Of a stretch of DNA of 64,000 bases, positions 53,956 through 63,501 are shown piece by piece; within the stretch, counting starts at the first letter, position 1, and the number at the start of each line of letters is the position of its first letter. The notes beneath the pieces are model-generated. The model was not told the DNA's origin, did not search any database, and worked only from the letters and a program-made list of their open reading frames with translations. Made by a program: the position numbers and the translations under genes. Origin of the DNA: Flavobacterium tibetense (GTDB taxonomy: Bacteria > Bacteroidota > Bacteroidia > Flavobacteriales > Flavobacteriaceae); NCBI RefSeq assembly GCF_003293845.1, contig NZ_QLST01000006.1:62001-126000 (forward strand). Reading direction: 5' to 3'.

Positions 53956-54795
53956 ATGAAAAAAGTAATGTTGATTATGACTTTAGCAGCAATGACGTTG
54001 ACGTCTTGTGGTTCTAAAAAGAAAATTGCAGATTTAGAAGCAAAAAACAAAGAAATTCAAGATTTATTAAACACAACTACGGTTAAATTAAACACGTGTT
54101 TGACTGAAAAAGATGCTTTGGCTAATCAGGTTGACTTCTTGAAAAAGAACAATACTGATTTAATCAACAACATGGGGAATTTAACGACTTTGACAGCTAA
54201 AGGTGCTGAAAACTTAGAAAAATCGTTAGAAAGTTTAAAAGAAAAAGATTTAAAAATCAATCGTTTACAAGATGCTTTAACTAAAAAAGACAGTGTTACA
54301 TTAGCATTGGTTACTAGTTTAAAACGTGAAGTTGGAATTGACGATCCAGACATCAATATTAATGTTGAAAAAGGAGTAGTAATGATTTCTATTGCAGATA
54401 ACTTACTATTCAAATCTGGAAGCTATGAAGTAAGTGACAAAGCTAAAGGTGTTTTGGCTAAAGTGGCAAAAGTAATCAACAGCAAACCTGATTTTGAATG
54501 TATGGTTGAAGGACATACAGATAATGTGCCAATCAAAAATGCCGTTTTATTAGACAACTGGGATTTATCAGTTAAAAGAGCAACATCAATTGTTCGAGTT
54601 TTACATAAAGACTTAGGAGTTAGCCCAAAACAATTAATTCCTGCGGGAAGAAGTTCGTACATTCCTTTAGTTGATAATGATACTCCAGCAAATAGAGCTA
54701 AAAACAGAAGAACTCGTATCATCATCATGCCTAAAATTGATCAATTTTACGACATGTTAGAAAAAGAGATGAAGAATCTTAGCGACGGGAAATAA
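53956..54795 (+). CDS. OmpA family peptidoglycan-associated lipoprotein
   Basis: The 279-residue protein has a lipobox (LIMTLAAMTLTSC), a coiled coil (about 25-115: DLEAKNKEIQDLLNTTTVK and onward) and a C-terminal OmpA domain (about 135-255) with the hallmark MVEGHTDNVPIKNAVLLDNW and the C-terminal RAKNRRTRIIIMP. The domain binds peptidoglycan and, via the lipid anchor, ties the outer membrane to the wall. The order anchor-coiled coil-OmpA resembles MotB-like and Pal-like proteins of flavobacteria. It has its own promoter and a strong terminator. Confidence 0.93.
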   Translation: MKKVMLIMTLAAMTLTSCGSKKKIADLEAKNKEIQDLLNTTTVKLNTCLTEKDALANQVDFLKKNNTDLINNMGNLTTLTAKGAENLEKSLESLKEKDLKINRLQDALTKKDSVTLALVTSLKREVGIDDPDININVEKGVVMISIADNLLFKSGSYEVSDKAKGVLAKVAKVINSKPDFECMVEGHTDNVPIKNAVLLDNWDLSVKRATSIVRVLHKDLGVSPKQLIPAGRSSYIPLVDNDTPANRAKNRRTRIIIMPKIDQFYDMLEKEMKNLSDGK

Positions 54796-54804
54796 GAATA
54801 TTAC

Positions 54805-54838
54805 AAAAAAACGCTTTCAAATCGAAAGCGTTTTTTTT
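54805..54838. terminator. Terminator between OmpA-like gene and Sua5 gene
   Basis: cgctttc / gaaagcg with flanking A7 and T9 and loop aaatc. Convergent genes on both sides share it. Confidence 0.93.
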
Positions 54839-55458
54839 TATATCACATCCAAGCTTCCTTTTCCTTCACGAATGACTTCTGGTTCGTGTCCAGTTAAATC
54901 AATTATCGTTGATGCTACATTATCTCCGTAACCACCATCAATTACCAAATCGACTTTATTTTGCCATTTTTCGAAGATTAACTCAGGATCTGTAGAATAT
55001 TCAATCACATCATCTTCATCATGAATGGAAGTGGAAACTATTGGGTTTCCTAATAATTTTACGATTTCACGCGCAATATTATTATCAGGAACACGAATTC
55101 CTACGGTTTTTTTCTTGCGGAATTCTTTTGGTAAATCATTATTTCCTGGTAAAATAAACGTATACGGACCAGGCAAAGCGCGTTTCAAGATTTTAAATGT
55201 TGACGTATCAATTTGCTTCACATAATCGGAAAGATTACTCAAATCGGAACAAACAAAAGAAAAATTTGCCTTTTCTAGTTTTACTCCTTTGATTTTAGCA
55301 ATTCGTTCCAATGCTTTTGTATTCGTAATATCACATCCTAATCCATAAACTGTATCGGTTGGATAAATTACCAATCCACCATTGCGCAAAACATCTACTA
55401 CTTTTTTAATAGCGGCTTCACTTGGTTTGTCTTCGTATATTTTTATGATTTCTGACAT
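54838..55458 (-). CDS. L-threonylcarbamoyladenylate synthase (Sua5/YciO/YrdC family)
   Basis: The 206-residue protein matches the YrdC fold, which uses threonine, bicarbonate and ATP to form threonylcarbamoyl-AMP for the t6A modification at position 37 of ANN-decoding tRNAs. Motifs seen are GLVIYPTDTVYGLGCD, the basic patch RALPGPYTFIL, TVGIRVPDN and STSIHDED. At this length it lacks the extra Sua5 C-terminal domain. YciO-like paralogues of unclear role have the same fold, so the specific function is likely but not certain. It lies downstream of uvrD on the same strand, after a 38-bp phrase-repeat gap. Confidence 0.87.
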   Translation of the reverse strand: MSEIIKIYEDKPSEAAIKKVVDVLRNGGLVIYPTDTVYGLGCDITNTKALERIAKIKGVKLEKANFSFVCSDLSNLSDYVKQIDTSTFKILKRALPGPYTFILPGNNDLPKEFRKKKTVGIRVPDNNIAREIVKLLGNPIVSTSIHDEDDVIEYSTDPELIFEKWQNKVDLVIDGGYGDNVASTIIDLTGHEPEVIREGKGSLDVI

Positions 55459-55496
55459 GATTTCTGTTTATAGTTTGTTGTTAATTGTTTGTTGTT
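55459..55496. repeat. Phrase repeat between uvrD and the Sua5 gene
   Basis: This 38-bp gap is made of TTTGTTGTT-like phrases (GTTTATAGTTTGTTG at 55467 on). Read on the minus strand it ends with ACTATAAAC, the first nine bases of the holA/recG leader repeat, a few bases before the next start codon. Confidence 0.5.
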
Positions 55497-57836
55497 CTAC
55501 CCAATCACTTCTAATTTCGCAAAACGCAACAATAACTTTTTCAAGCCACCAACATCAAATCTGATTTCGGCTTTTTTATCGGCGCCGATTCCTTCAATAT
55601 TTACGATTTGCCCTTTTCCGAAGCGTTCATGCATTACGATATTTCCAACAGCTAAATTGGCATCCACTACATTTGAGCTTCCTGCGTTGCTTGTCATTGG
55701 TTTTAATCTTCTGATATTGGCAGTTGGATTGGGTTGGTCTTGTGTTAAATAAGCTGGCGGTGTTCCCGTTTTTGGCTTCGCTAGTCGTAATTTTGATTTG
55801 TCAATATCACCAAAAACATCTACATCCATTAAGGGTTTGTAGCGATAACCCGAATCTTGCGGATTCAAATATTCCAAATATTGAGAATCAATTTCTTCAA
55901 TAAAACGCGAAGGTTCACTATCGACTAATTTTCCCCAACGGTAACGCGATTGTGCATACGTTAAATATGCTTGATGTTCGGCACGAGTTAATGCTACGTA
56001 AAACAAGCGGCGTTCTTCTTCCAATTCGCTTCTGGTGTTCAAACTCATCGCACTTGGAAACAAATCTTCTTCCAAACCTACAATAAAAACATGCGGAAAT
56101 TCTAATCCTTTTGCCAAGTGAATCGTCATTAGCGCTACTCTATCATCATCGCCAGTGTCTTTATCTAAATCGGTTGCTAGAGCTACATCTTCCAAAAATT
56201 CTGCCAATGCACCACGAGCGCCATCAATTTCTTTTTGCCCTTCGGTGAAATCTTTGATACCATTCAAAAGTTCTTCAATGTTTTCAATTCTAGCGATGCC
56301 TTCTGGAGTTCCGTCTTTTTTCAATTCTTGAACCAAACCTGTTTTTTTGGTAATATGTTCGGTCAAATAAAAAGCATCTTGATTTTCATTGATGATTTGA
56401 AAACTTTTAATCATGTTCACAAAATCCGTCAATTTGGCTTTGGTTCCCGAATTTAACTTTAAGTCAATCTTGTCAATATGCTCCATTACTTCAAAAATGG
56501 AACGTTTGTAATGATTAGCCGCAATCGTTAACTTATCAATTGTAGTTCCACCAATTCCTCTAGCTGGATAATTGATTACACGAACCAAAGCTTCTTCGTC
56601 TTTTGGATTAATTACCAATCGCAAATACGACAAAACATCCTTGATTTCTTTTCTTTGGTAAAACGATAAACCACCATAAATTCGGTACGGAATATCACGT
56701 TTTCGAAGCGCATCTTCCATAGCACGCGATTGCGCATTGGTACGATATAAAATAGCAAATTCACCATTATGCATTTGATTGCGCATTTTTTCTTCAAAAA
56801 TGGTTGCCGCAACAAATCGACCTTCTTCACTATCGGTTAAACTGCGGTGAACTTTTATTTTTGGTCCGTCAGCATTGGAAGTCCAAACAATTTTATCTAA
56901 TTTGGTTTTATTCTTGTCAATAACATTATTTGCTGCTTCCACTATATTTTTTGACGAACGATAATTTTGTTCCAAACGATACATTTGCACGCTTTCGTAA
57001 TCTTTTTGGAAGTTTAGAATGTTGTTGATATTCGCTCCACGGAACGCATAAATACTTTGGGCATCATCACCTACAACACAAATGTTTTGAAATCTATCCG
57101 ACAAAGCACGAACAATCAAATACTGTGAATGATTGGTATCTTGGTACTCATCTACCAAAATATAACGGAAACGGTCTTGATATTTCGCCAACACATCTGG
57201 AAAACGATTTAGTAATTCATTGGTTTTCAACAACAAATCATCAAAATCCATCGCACCCGATTTGAAGCAACGCTCTACGTATTGTTGGTATATTTCGCCC
57301 ATTCGCGGCTTTTTGCTCATGGCATCCGCTTCTTGCAATTCGGGATTGTTGAAATATGCTTTTACGGTAATCAATGAATTTTTGTAGGAAGAAATGCGCC
57401 CCAAAATTTGTTTGGGTTTGTAAATGTCTTTATCCAATTGCATTTCTTTGATAATCGCACCAATTAGTCGCACCGAATCTTGTGTATCATAAATGGTGAA
57501 ATTAGAAGGATAACCTAATTTTTCTGATTCAATTCGTAAAATTTTAGCGAAAACCGAGTGAAACGTTCCCATCCAAAGATTTTTGGCTTCGTTGCTCCCA
57601 ACAATATCAGCAATACGTTTTTTCATTTCACGTGCTGCTTTATTGGTAAATGTTAAAGCTAAAATATTAAATGCATCAACTCCTTGACTCATTAAATTGG
57701 CAATACGAACAGTTAACACACGGGTTTTTCCAGAACCAGCACCGGCAATTACAATCATCGGTCCATCTTTCTGTAAAACAGGAAGTTGTTGCGCTTCATT
57801 TAATTGACTAATATATTTTTGTATTTCTGAATTCAT
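55497..57836 (-). CDS. UvrD/PcrA/Rep-type ATP-dependent DNA helicase
   Basis: The 779-residue superfamily 1A helicase has Walker A in IVIAGAGSGKTRVL, ALTFTNKAAREMKKR (Ia), DEYQDTNHSQY (II), VVGDDAQSIYAFRGA (III), QNYRSSKNIVEAAN (IV), IHLAKGLEFPHVFI (V) and EEERRLFYVALTRAEH (VI). The C-terminal segment VGNIVMHERFGKGQIVNIEG is the UvrD/PcrA tail that contacts RNA polymerase. I start at ATG 57836 (MNSEIQKYISQLNEAQQ) because the 16 codons upstream look like leader. In repair it unwinds DNA for excision and mismatch correction and removes stalled complexes. Confidence 0.93.
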   Translation of the reverse strand: MNSEIQKYISQLNEAQQLPVLQKDGPMIVIAGAGSGKTRVLTVRIANLMSQGVDAFNILALTFTNKAAREMKKRIADIVGSNEAKNLWMGTFHSVFAKILRIESEKLGYPSNFTIYDTQDSVRLIGAIIKEMQLDKDIYKPKQILGRISSYKNSLITVKAYFNNPELQEADAMSKKPRMGEIYQQYVERCFKSGAMDFDDLLLKTNELLNRFPDVLAKYQDRFRYILVDEYQDTNHSQYLIVRALSDRFQNICVVGDDAQSIYAFRGANINNILNFQKDYESVQMYRLEQNYRSSKNIVEAANNVIDKNKTKLDKIVWTSNADGPKIKVHRSLTDSEEGRFVAATIFEEKMRNQMHNGEFAILYRTNAQSRAMEDALRKRDIPYRIYGGLSFYQRKEIKDVLSYLRLVINPKDEEALVRVINYPARGIGGTTIDKLTIAANHYKRSIFEVMEHIDKIDLKLNSGTKAKLTDFVNMIKSFQIINENQDAFYLTEHITKKTGLVQELKKDGTPEGIARIENIEELLNGIKDFTEGQKEIDGARGALAEFLEDVALATDLDKDTGDDDRVALMTIHLAKGLEFPHVFIVGLEEDLFPSAMSLNTRSELEEERRLFYVALTRAEHQAYLTYAQSRYRWGKLVDSEPSRFIEEIDSQYLEYLNPQDSGYRYKPLMDVDVFGDIDKSKLRLAKPKTGTPPAYLTQDQPNPTANIRRLKPMTSNAGSSNVVDANLAVGNIVMHERFGKGQIVNIEGIGADKKAEIRFDVGGLKKLLLRFAKLEVIG

Positions 57837-57984
57837 AATTATTCTCTTCCCTACAAAAGTACACTTTGGAATGAGTTTCTCCAACTTTTTTTAAGAGTAT
57901 ATCAAAAAGGAAAATTAAAAAAGATAGTTTTGGAAATTGTATTTTTTCCTCTTAATTTGCAACTGATTTAAAAATGACTTAAAA

Positions 57985-58509
57985 ATGAATTTAGAAACTA
58001 AATTATTAGAAATTGCAGCTTATACCGTTCCTGCAATCGTTACAGGAGGAATTGCTTTTTTTGTTTTGCAAGCGTTCTTTAAAAATGAAGAAAATCGCAG
58101 ACGTTTTGAGTTATTAAAAGAAAATCAAAAACAAGCTTTGCCTATTCGTTTACAAGCTTATGAACGAATGGTTTTGTTTTTAGAACGAATTAATCCTCCG
58201 CAACTTTTAATGCGTGTTGCTCCTATTTCAACTAACAAACACGATTATGCTACTTTATTAATTCACAACATTCAAACAGAATTTGAACATAATTTAACCC
58301 AACAAGTTTACGTTACAGCTGCTACTTGGGAAATCGTTAGTAAAGCAAAAAATACTACTATTCAAATGATTCGTCAAAAATCTGTTGAAGAAGAAGTTCC
58401 TACAGCAGAAAAATTGAGAGAAGCCATTTTAATAGATTTAACGCAAAACGATTCCGCTTGCGCTATTGCAATTAGTTATCTGAAAGAAGATTTGAAAAAA
58501 ATATTTTAA
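57985..58509 (+). CDS. Conserved membrane-anchored protein of unknown function (174 residues)
   Basis: A hydrophobic N-terminal segment (YTVPAIVTGGIAFFVLQAFF, about 12-31) is followed by a helical cytosolic domain with LPIRLQAYERMVLFLERINP and FEHNLTQQVYVTAATWEIV. I recognise no characterised family, but the smooth, gap-free pattern and clean start and stop argue that it is a real, conserved gene. It is divergent from uvrD and followed by a weak terminator. No functional inference from neighbours is possible. Confidence 0.8.
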   Translation: MNLETKLLEIAAYTVPAIVTGGIAFFVLQAFFKNEENRRRFELLKENQKQALPIRLQAYERMVLFLERINPPQLLMRVAPISTNKHDYATLLIHNIQTEFEHNLTQQVYVTAATWEIVSKAKNTTIQMIRQKSVEEEVPTAEKLREAILIDLTQNDSACAIAISYLKEDLKKIF

Positions 58510-58512
58510 TTG

Positions 58513-58545
58513 AAATCCCGAATTTAAAAATTTGGGAATTTTTAA
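58513..58545. terminator. Terminator between two convergent genes
   Basis: Arms tcccgaatt and aatttggga (with one G-U pair) have a short A-rich loop, followed by T-rich sequence. It is imperfect compared with the other terminators. Confidence 0.6.
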
Positions 58546-60293
58546 TTATCTCTAACTACATGCGCAACTCCAACAATAGTTCTATTTTGGTTATTGTTAT
58601 CTATGTAATTTCCACTAAAACTAACATCAATAAATTCTCCAATATTACTTATAGAATTAATAGTAAAAACGACGTTTGTAGCGGACTGGTCAATTAAGCC
58701 CAAATCAATTCCTTCAATCATGAAACTTGATTGGACTCCAGTTGTATTAGAACCACACCATAACAAAATTCCATTATGAATTGTAGTATTTAAACTATAA
58801 ATACTTAGTCCGTTTGAAGTAATTTCAGCCGTTATATCACTTAAAATATACACTGTTGGTTCATTATCAATTTGGTAACTAATAAACTCGCTAATTGCAT
58901 TACAAGCCTGTAAATTTCCTACTTGAACAATTGTGTTACTTGGTAAATACATGTAAGAGATTAGTCCTGTCGTTTGTAAATTATCATAATTATAACCTTG
59001 TAAAGTGAAACTCAAATCTGGAAAACAATACATTGAGTTAATAGAAAAATTTCCATTTATATCTGTTTCTACAAATCTTTTGTGGCTATTACCATAACTT
59101 AATTTCACATATCCATTTGACACTACTGAACCATCACATTTATTCAAATTTCCTTGTACCATAACAGAATTTGCATTGCCATTCGCTACATAAGTTAATT
59201 CAATAGCATTTATAGAATTTGCTTGTAAATTTCCTATAGATAAAAAAACTTGATTTTCACATTGGTCAGTAATTACAGCTTTTAAATTTTCATTAGCTGG
59301 AACAAAACCTGATACTTTCCCATTAACATCTGACAACTGAGACATTGAAAAAACACCAATATCTTCTCTCAAAATGGAAACTTGTGAATATGATAATGGA
59401 TTTCCAATATTATCATTTATAGTTAAATGTAAAATAGTTGCATCTCCAAATTGATCACAATTCCACCAGGAGAAATGAGAAACACTGGCTACATAAAAAT
59501 CGCCTTGGCGTGTTGCCTCTCCTTCTTGCTTCCAATAACCTTGTTCTGAATCAAAATGCCATAATGGAATGCTTGCTGCTGCATTTCCCAAATGCATATT
59601 ATCAATTTTCATTGAAATTTGAGCAGTATGTCCTGATGCAATTTGTAATTTCTGACCGCTTTCACCTCGTAATTCAACGTACAACATTCCAAAAGTCTCT
59701 AGTATCTTTGCGCTTCCATCAGTTGCTTCTGCAAATAACATTCCTGGCATGATATCCATTAAATTCTCATTTGAAGCTTCTAAATGAAACAAACTTACAT
59801 TTACTGATCCGGTGTAAGAATTACCCAATTCATCTTCAAAATAACCGTCAAAAATTACTTTTGTTTGATTAGGTAATGAGACTTCACTTAATTGTCCTGC
59901 TTGAATAGTAGCAATAGGGTTTATGGGAATCATCATTATCCTTATCTGGTTCATTTTATTTGTTGGTACTAATGACCGTGAACCTTCAATATATCCAATT
60001 TTTGTTGCCTTTACGTAAGCTAAATTTTCAAAAACTCTTGCATCTTTGATAATAAAAAATCCATTTTCATCTGTTTGAACTGACTTATTATAGATTTGAA
60101 TAGTAACATGCTGCAAGGGATTATTATTAACATCTACAATCTGACCCATGAAATCCCTATGAACTTCAACTCCTAAATTTTCTATAAAATTCGAATTTGG
60201 ATTGTTATTATTAGCCTTACTATCATCAGAACTATCACAACTAATCATAATTAAAAATAAAGCAAGAACAAATAAAAAATTTCCTTTTTTCAT
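58542..60293 (-). CDS. Large lipoprotein with carboxypeptidase-regulatory-like domains
   Basis: The 583-residue protein has a lipobox ending MISC and a Ser/Asn-rich mature start, so it is probably at the cell surface or periplasm. About residues 45-120 form a CarboxypepD_reg/CNA-B-like sandwich (GQIVDVNNNPLQHVTIQIYN, then NGFFIIKDARV). A segment with HFDSEQGYWKQEGEATRQGD and SHFSWWNCD resembles a recurring Bacteroidota lipoprotein module (FAM171/CILP-like). Two more sandwich domains with INDNIGNPLSYSQVSIL and GNLNKCDGSVVSNGYVKL follow, then a beta-rich end. Role unknown; adhesion or glycan binding is a guess. It leads toward the patatin gene across a 60-bp gap. Confidence 0.75.
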   Translation of the reverse strand: MKKGNFLFVLALFLIMISCDSSDDSKANNNNPNSNFIENLGVEVHRDFMGQIVDVNNNPLQHVTIQIYNKSVQTDENGFFIIKDARVFENLAYVKATKIGYIEGSRSLVPTNKMNQIRIMMIPINPIATIQAGQLSEVSLPNQTKVIFDGYFEDELGNSYTGSVNVSLFHLEASNENLMDIMPGMLFAEATDGSAKILETFGMLYVELRGESGQKLQIASGHTAQISMKIDNMHLGNAAASIPLWHFDSEQGYWKQEGEATRQGDFYVASVSHFSWWNCDQFGDATILHLTINDNIGNPLSYSQVSILREDIGVFSMSQLSDVNGKVSGFVPANENLKAVITDQCENQVFLSIGNLQANSINAIELTYVANGNANSVMVQGNLNKCDGSVVSNGYVKLSYGNSHKRFVETDINGNFSINSMYCFPDLSFTLQGYNYDNLQTTGLISYMYLPSNTIVQVGNLQACNAISEFISYQIDNEPTVYILSDITAEITSNGLSIYSLNTTIHNGILLWCGSNTTGVQSSFMIEGIDLGLIDQSATNVVFTINSISNIGEFIDVSFSGNYIDNNNQNRTIVGVAHVVRDN

Positions 60294-60353
60294 GTGAGTA
60301 TTTTTTTAATAGATAAAAGAAAATAAAAAAGGTTGCGTAAATTTGTAAGATAA

Positions 60354-61262
60354 TTATTCTTCATCAAGAATTTCTTGACGATCTAATTCTTTCGTTTTAG
60401 CATATTCATAGCCAACTTCCCACCATTTCTTCATTTCTTCTTTATTAAAAACTAACGAATTGGTAGTCAATAAAGATGGTGTGTAATAAAAATTAATAGT
60501 AGCATCTTTGATTTTGGCTTCGTATTTTCCTATTTTAATATTTTGGAATTCAATACGATCCATCATGTAAGAAAACAAATTAGTCAAAGCATTAAACGGA
60601 CTTCTTGCTGGCAATCTATTAAACAAGGGCGTTTCTGTATGTAAAACAATAGCATCTACATGAGTGGCGCCTCTTTTGATTGCTTCTTCAATAGGAACCA
60701 TAACAGCAAATCCACCATCTGCATAATCACAACCATTTTTTCTAACCAATGACATAAACGGAATGTAATTACAAGAAATCCAAATCCATTCGCAGAAATC
60801 CTCATAACTAAATTCTTTGATAGATTTATATTCCACAGCGTTTAAAGACAAATTTGAAACGGTAATAATGATATCTTTTTCACTTTCTTTTAAGGTTTCA
60901 AACTCTTCAATAGTAAAAACTTGACCAATTAACTTGAGCAAATTTTTACTTTCACCAAAAGTTTTTGAACCTCTCAAAAAATTCTTCAAAACATTCAAAT
61001 GATTAATTCCAATAGTATCTTCTCCAAATCGCTTACGAACCGTAAACGGACAATTACTAAAAATGCTATTTTGATTTACCGAAGTATACACTTCTTTAAT
61101 TTTTTCCACCATTCCCAATGCCAAATGAGAAACCATCAAACTTCCAGTTGATGTTCCTAAATACAAATCGTATTCTTTCTGTAAATCTTGAATTAAGTAT
61201 TGGGCAACTCCACCAGCAAATGCGCCTTTACTTCCTCCACCAGAAATGATTAGTGCTCTCAT
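60354..61262 (-). CDS. Patatin-like phospholipase
   Basis: The 302-residue protein has the patatin fold: oxyanion loop GGGSKGAF (residues 8-15), nucleophile Ser38 in GTSTG and the catalytic Asp in ADGGFAV. These enzymes hydrolyse fatty acyl esters of phospholipids. No signal peptide is seen, so a cytosolic or membrane-edge role is likely, close to the RssA-type housekeeping group. It starts 9 nt downstream of an M1 peptidase gene, so they share transcription, without an evident link in function. No CD-NTase gene is adjacent, so a CBASS effector is unlikely. Confidence 0.9.
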   Translation of the reverse strand: MRALIISGGGSKGAFAGGVAQYLIQDLQKEYDLYLGTSTGSLMVSHLALGMVEKIKEVYTSVNQNSIFSNCPFTVRKRFGEDTIGINHLNVLKNFLRGSKTFGESKNLLKLIGQVFTIEEFETLKESEKDIIITVSNLSLNAVEYKSIKEFSYEDFCEWIWISCNYIPFMSLVRKNGCDYADGGFAVMVPIEEAIKRGATHVDAIVLHTETPLFNRLPARSPFNALTNLFSYMMDRIEFQNIKIGKYEAKIKDATINFYYTPSLLTTNSLVFNKEEMKKWWEVGYEYAKTKELDRQEILDEE

Positions 61263-61271
61263 ACTACAATG

Positions 61272-63353
61272 TTAGTAAATTTCCTTTAAAAAAACTTCTA
61301 ATCTTTCATTAAGTTTTGGAGATAAATCGGGCTTTAACAATAAAAAGGTTTCTTTCATAGAATTATCTTTCATTAAAGTTCTAATTTGAGTCTTGGCAAA
61401 CGAAACCAATTGCCATTTGTGATGCAAAGAAGCTTCTAATAAACTAATCAAAACTTCATCAGTATAAATTTTAAAATTCAATAAAATCACCAAAGCTTCT
61501 TGACGCAATTGCGCTTCATTTGGTGATTTTGTAAACTGAATTAATTGGTCAATGGCTTGCTTTTTCTCAGCCGAAGAAACTGCTGGAGTTGCCAATTTCA
61601 AAGTCAAATGTGCCAATTTTAAATTCTTATTTAATCCTTCCCAATTTTCAGATAGTTTGACGTATTCCAATTGTTTCTCCGGAAAACTTCGCCATAATTT
61701 TATCAAGGCAATTTCTCTTGTAACATAGGATTTATCTTCCAATAACGAACTGAATTCTGTTTCAAATTCATTGGGAACCAAACCAATAGTTTCTGCCATC
61801 GTTTGACGCACTTTCAAATCGTTAGTTTGCATCGCTAATTTGATAATTTCTTTTTTTTCTAGCCAAGAAACTGTTTCTAATTGGTATAAAATCTCTTGCT
61901 TTACAGGGAAATAACTATCCGATTGCATGATTTTCTTGAAAAATTCTTTGTTTTGAAAAAACGAAAATCCAGCCCTACTTTTCACTTCTTTTAATTCCGA
62001 AATAAAACGGTTATCTTGAAAATACGATTGCACCGAAGCCATTTGAAAATCAGGATTTTCTAACCAATCGCGTTTGAATTTTTGTACATCATAACCGCTA
62101 ACTTTTTTAATTTCTGCTAAAAAATCATCGGTGTCCACATTTTTATAAGCATATTTTTTAAGGTAATTTTTAACCGCTTTATTGAATTTTTTAGCGCCAA
62201 TTTCAGAGCGTAACACATGCAAAGCCCAAGCGCCTTTTTTATAAAATGTCAACGAACTCGCTTTGGGATCTAAAATCGGTGTTTTTTGTTCTTTGGCAGC
62301 AGCGGCTAGTTGTTCGGCCATATCCCACAATTGGTAGTAAAAATAATCATCGCCGAATAAATGTCGCTCAGCCAATAAAGCATAATATGTAGCAAAACCT
62401 TCTTGTAACCAATGATGTTTGCTTTCTTTGGCAGTAACCAAATCACCAAACCATTGATGTGCCAACTCATGTGCATTGACATTTACATAATTTCTATCAT
62501 TGAAACCAATTTCATCCACTACAAAATCTTGCGAAAAAATCGTAGAAGTTGTATTTTCCATTCCCGCATATAAAAAATCTCGAACGGGAACTTGTCGGTA
62601 AATATTCCAAGGGTACTTCACTCCTATTTCTTGTTCCAAATAATCGAATAGTTCTTTGGAATAACGATAAGTGGGCTCAAATTTTGCAACATCATTTTTA
62701 TCCAAATAAAATTCTAATGGAGTTTCTGATTTAGTCTTTGAAGTTTTCTTTTCGAAATTTCCAATGGCTAACATAACTAAATAGGACGACATTGGTTTTT
62801 GCATTTGGTAATTCCAAGCAATCAAATTTACTTTCGAATTGTATTTACTTGAAATGAAAGTACCATTTGAAATTACAGAGAAATCATTTCTAAATTCAAC
62901 AAACAAATTAAAAATCACTTTCTCATTCACATCGTCAAAACTAGGTAACCAATGACTGGTATATTTCCCTTGACCTTGTGTCCAAATTTGAAAATCTTCA
63001 TTATTAGCAACAAAATATAAGGTTTGTTTTGGCTTGGCTTCGTAGTTGAAAATCAATTGGTTCTTTCCTTTTTTAAATCCTTCGAATATATCCAAAGTTT
63101 TTCCTGAATTTTTGAAATTCACAGCTTTTCCATTGATAGTAACATTGGAAAAATCCATATTTTTTGCATCAATTTTAATGGTATCGATTGCTTTTAGTAC
63201 TTTGAATTCGTAAACAATCTTTCCAAAAATAGATTTCTCTGAAAAATTAGGAGTTACAAAAGCATCGCATTGAATAAAATCAACCTTATCAATTTGTTGG
63301 GCAAAAGATAAGTTAATGTAAAACAATATGGTAATAAAACGAAATAACTTCAT
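61272..63353 (-). CDS. M1 family zinc aminopeptidase, exported (long form)
   Basis: From ATG 63353 the protein has 693 residues with a signal peptide (FITILFYINLSFAQQ). The M1 signature is HELAHQWFGD at 295-304 with Glu318 in WLQEGFATYYA, and the substrate-pocket GAMEN motif appears as YAGMENTTS. The C-terminal part (about 460-690) is a run of short helices reminiscent of HEAT-like repeats. The ATG 15 codons earlier reads through a non-signal region, so I reject it. This is the second M1 enzyme here, longer than the one at 17.9 kb. It is divergent from recG. Confidence 0.93.
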   Translation of the reverse strand: MKLFRFITILFYINLSFAQQIDKVDFIQCDAFVTPNFSEKSIFGKIVYEFKVLKAIDTIKIDAKNMDFSNVTINGKAVNFKNSGKTLDIFEGFKKGKNQLIFNYEAKPKQTLYFVANNEDFQIWTQGQGKYTSHWLPSFDDVNEKVIFNLFVEFRNDFSVISNGTFISSKYNSKVNLIAWNYQMQKPMSSYLVMLAIGNFEKKTSKTKSETPLEFYLDKNDVAKFEPTYRYSKELFDYLEQEIGVKYPWNIYRQVPVRDFLYAGMENTTSTIFSQDFVVDEIGFNDRNYVNVNAHELAHQWFGDLVTAKESKHHWLQEGFATYYALLAERHLFGDDYFYYQLWDMAEQLAAAAKEQKTPILDPKASSLTFYKKGAWALHVLRSEIGAKKFNKAVKNYLKKYAYKNVDTDDFLAEIKKVSGYDVQKFKRDWLENPDFQMASVQSYFQDNRFISELKEVKSRAGFSFFQNKEFFKKIMQSDSYFPVKQEILYQLETVSWLEKKEIIKLAMQTNDLKVRQTMAETIGLVPNEFETEFSSLLEDKSYVTREIALIKLWRSFPEKQLEYVKLSENWEGLNKNLKLAHLTLKLATPAVSSAEKKQAIDQLIQFTKSPNEAQLRQEALVILLNFKIYTDEVLISLLEASLHHKWQLVSFAKTQIRTLMKDNSMKETFLLLKPDLSPKLNERLEVFLKEIY

Positions 63354-63473
63354 AAGATGTAATAAATCACGAATATAAACATTTTCAATTTCTCTCATTT
63401 CAAAATTAACAAATTATGAACTATCTTCGCTAATTGAGAAAATAGAACTAAGAAGTTAGAAAATAGACTGAAT

Positions 63474-63497
63474 ACTATAAACTGAACACTGAATACT
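63474..63497 (+). repeat. 24-nt leader repeat upstream of recG
   Basis: Exact match to the reverse complement of 51900-51923. It ends 4 nt before the recG ATG. The sequence just before it repeats the phrase GACTGAATACTATAA, so the leader looks like a short tandem phrase array. Confidence 0.85.
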
Positions 63498-63501
63498 TTA
63501 A

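Noticed and set aside
60354-61262. Patatin as a CBASS-type anti-phage effector
   Set aside because: No nucleotidyltransferase or other defence gene is adjacent; neighbours are an M1 peptidase and a lipoprotein, so the housekeeping reading is simpler.
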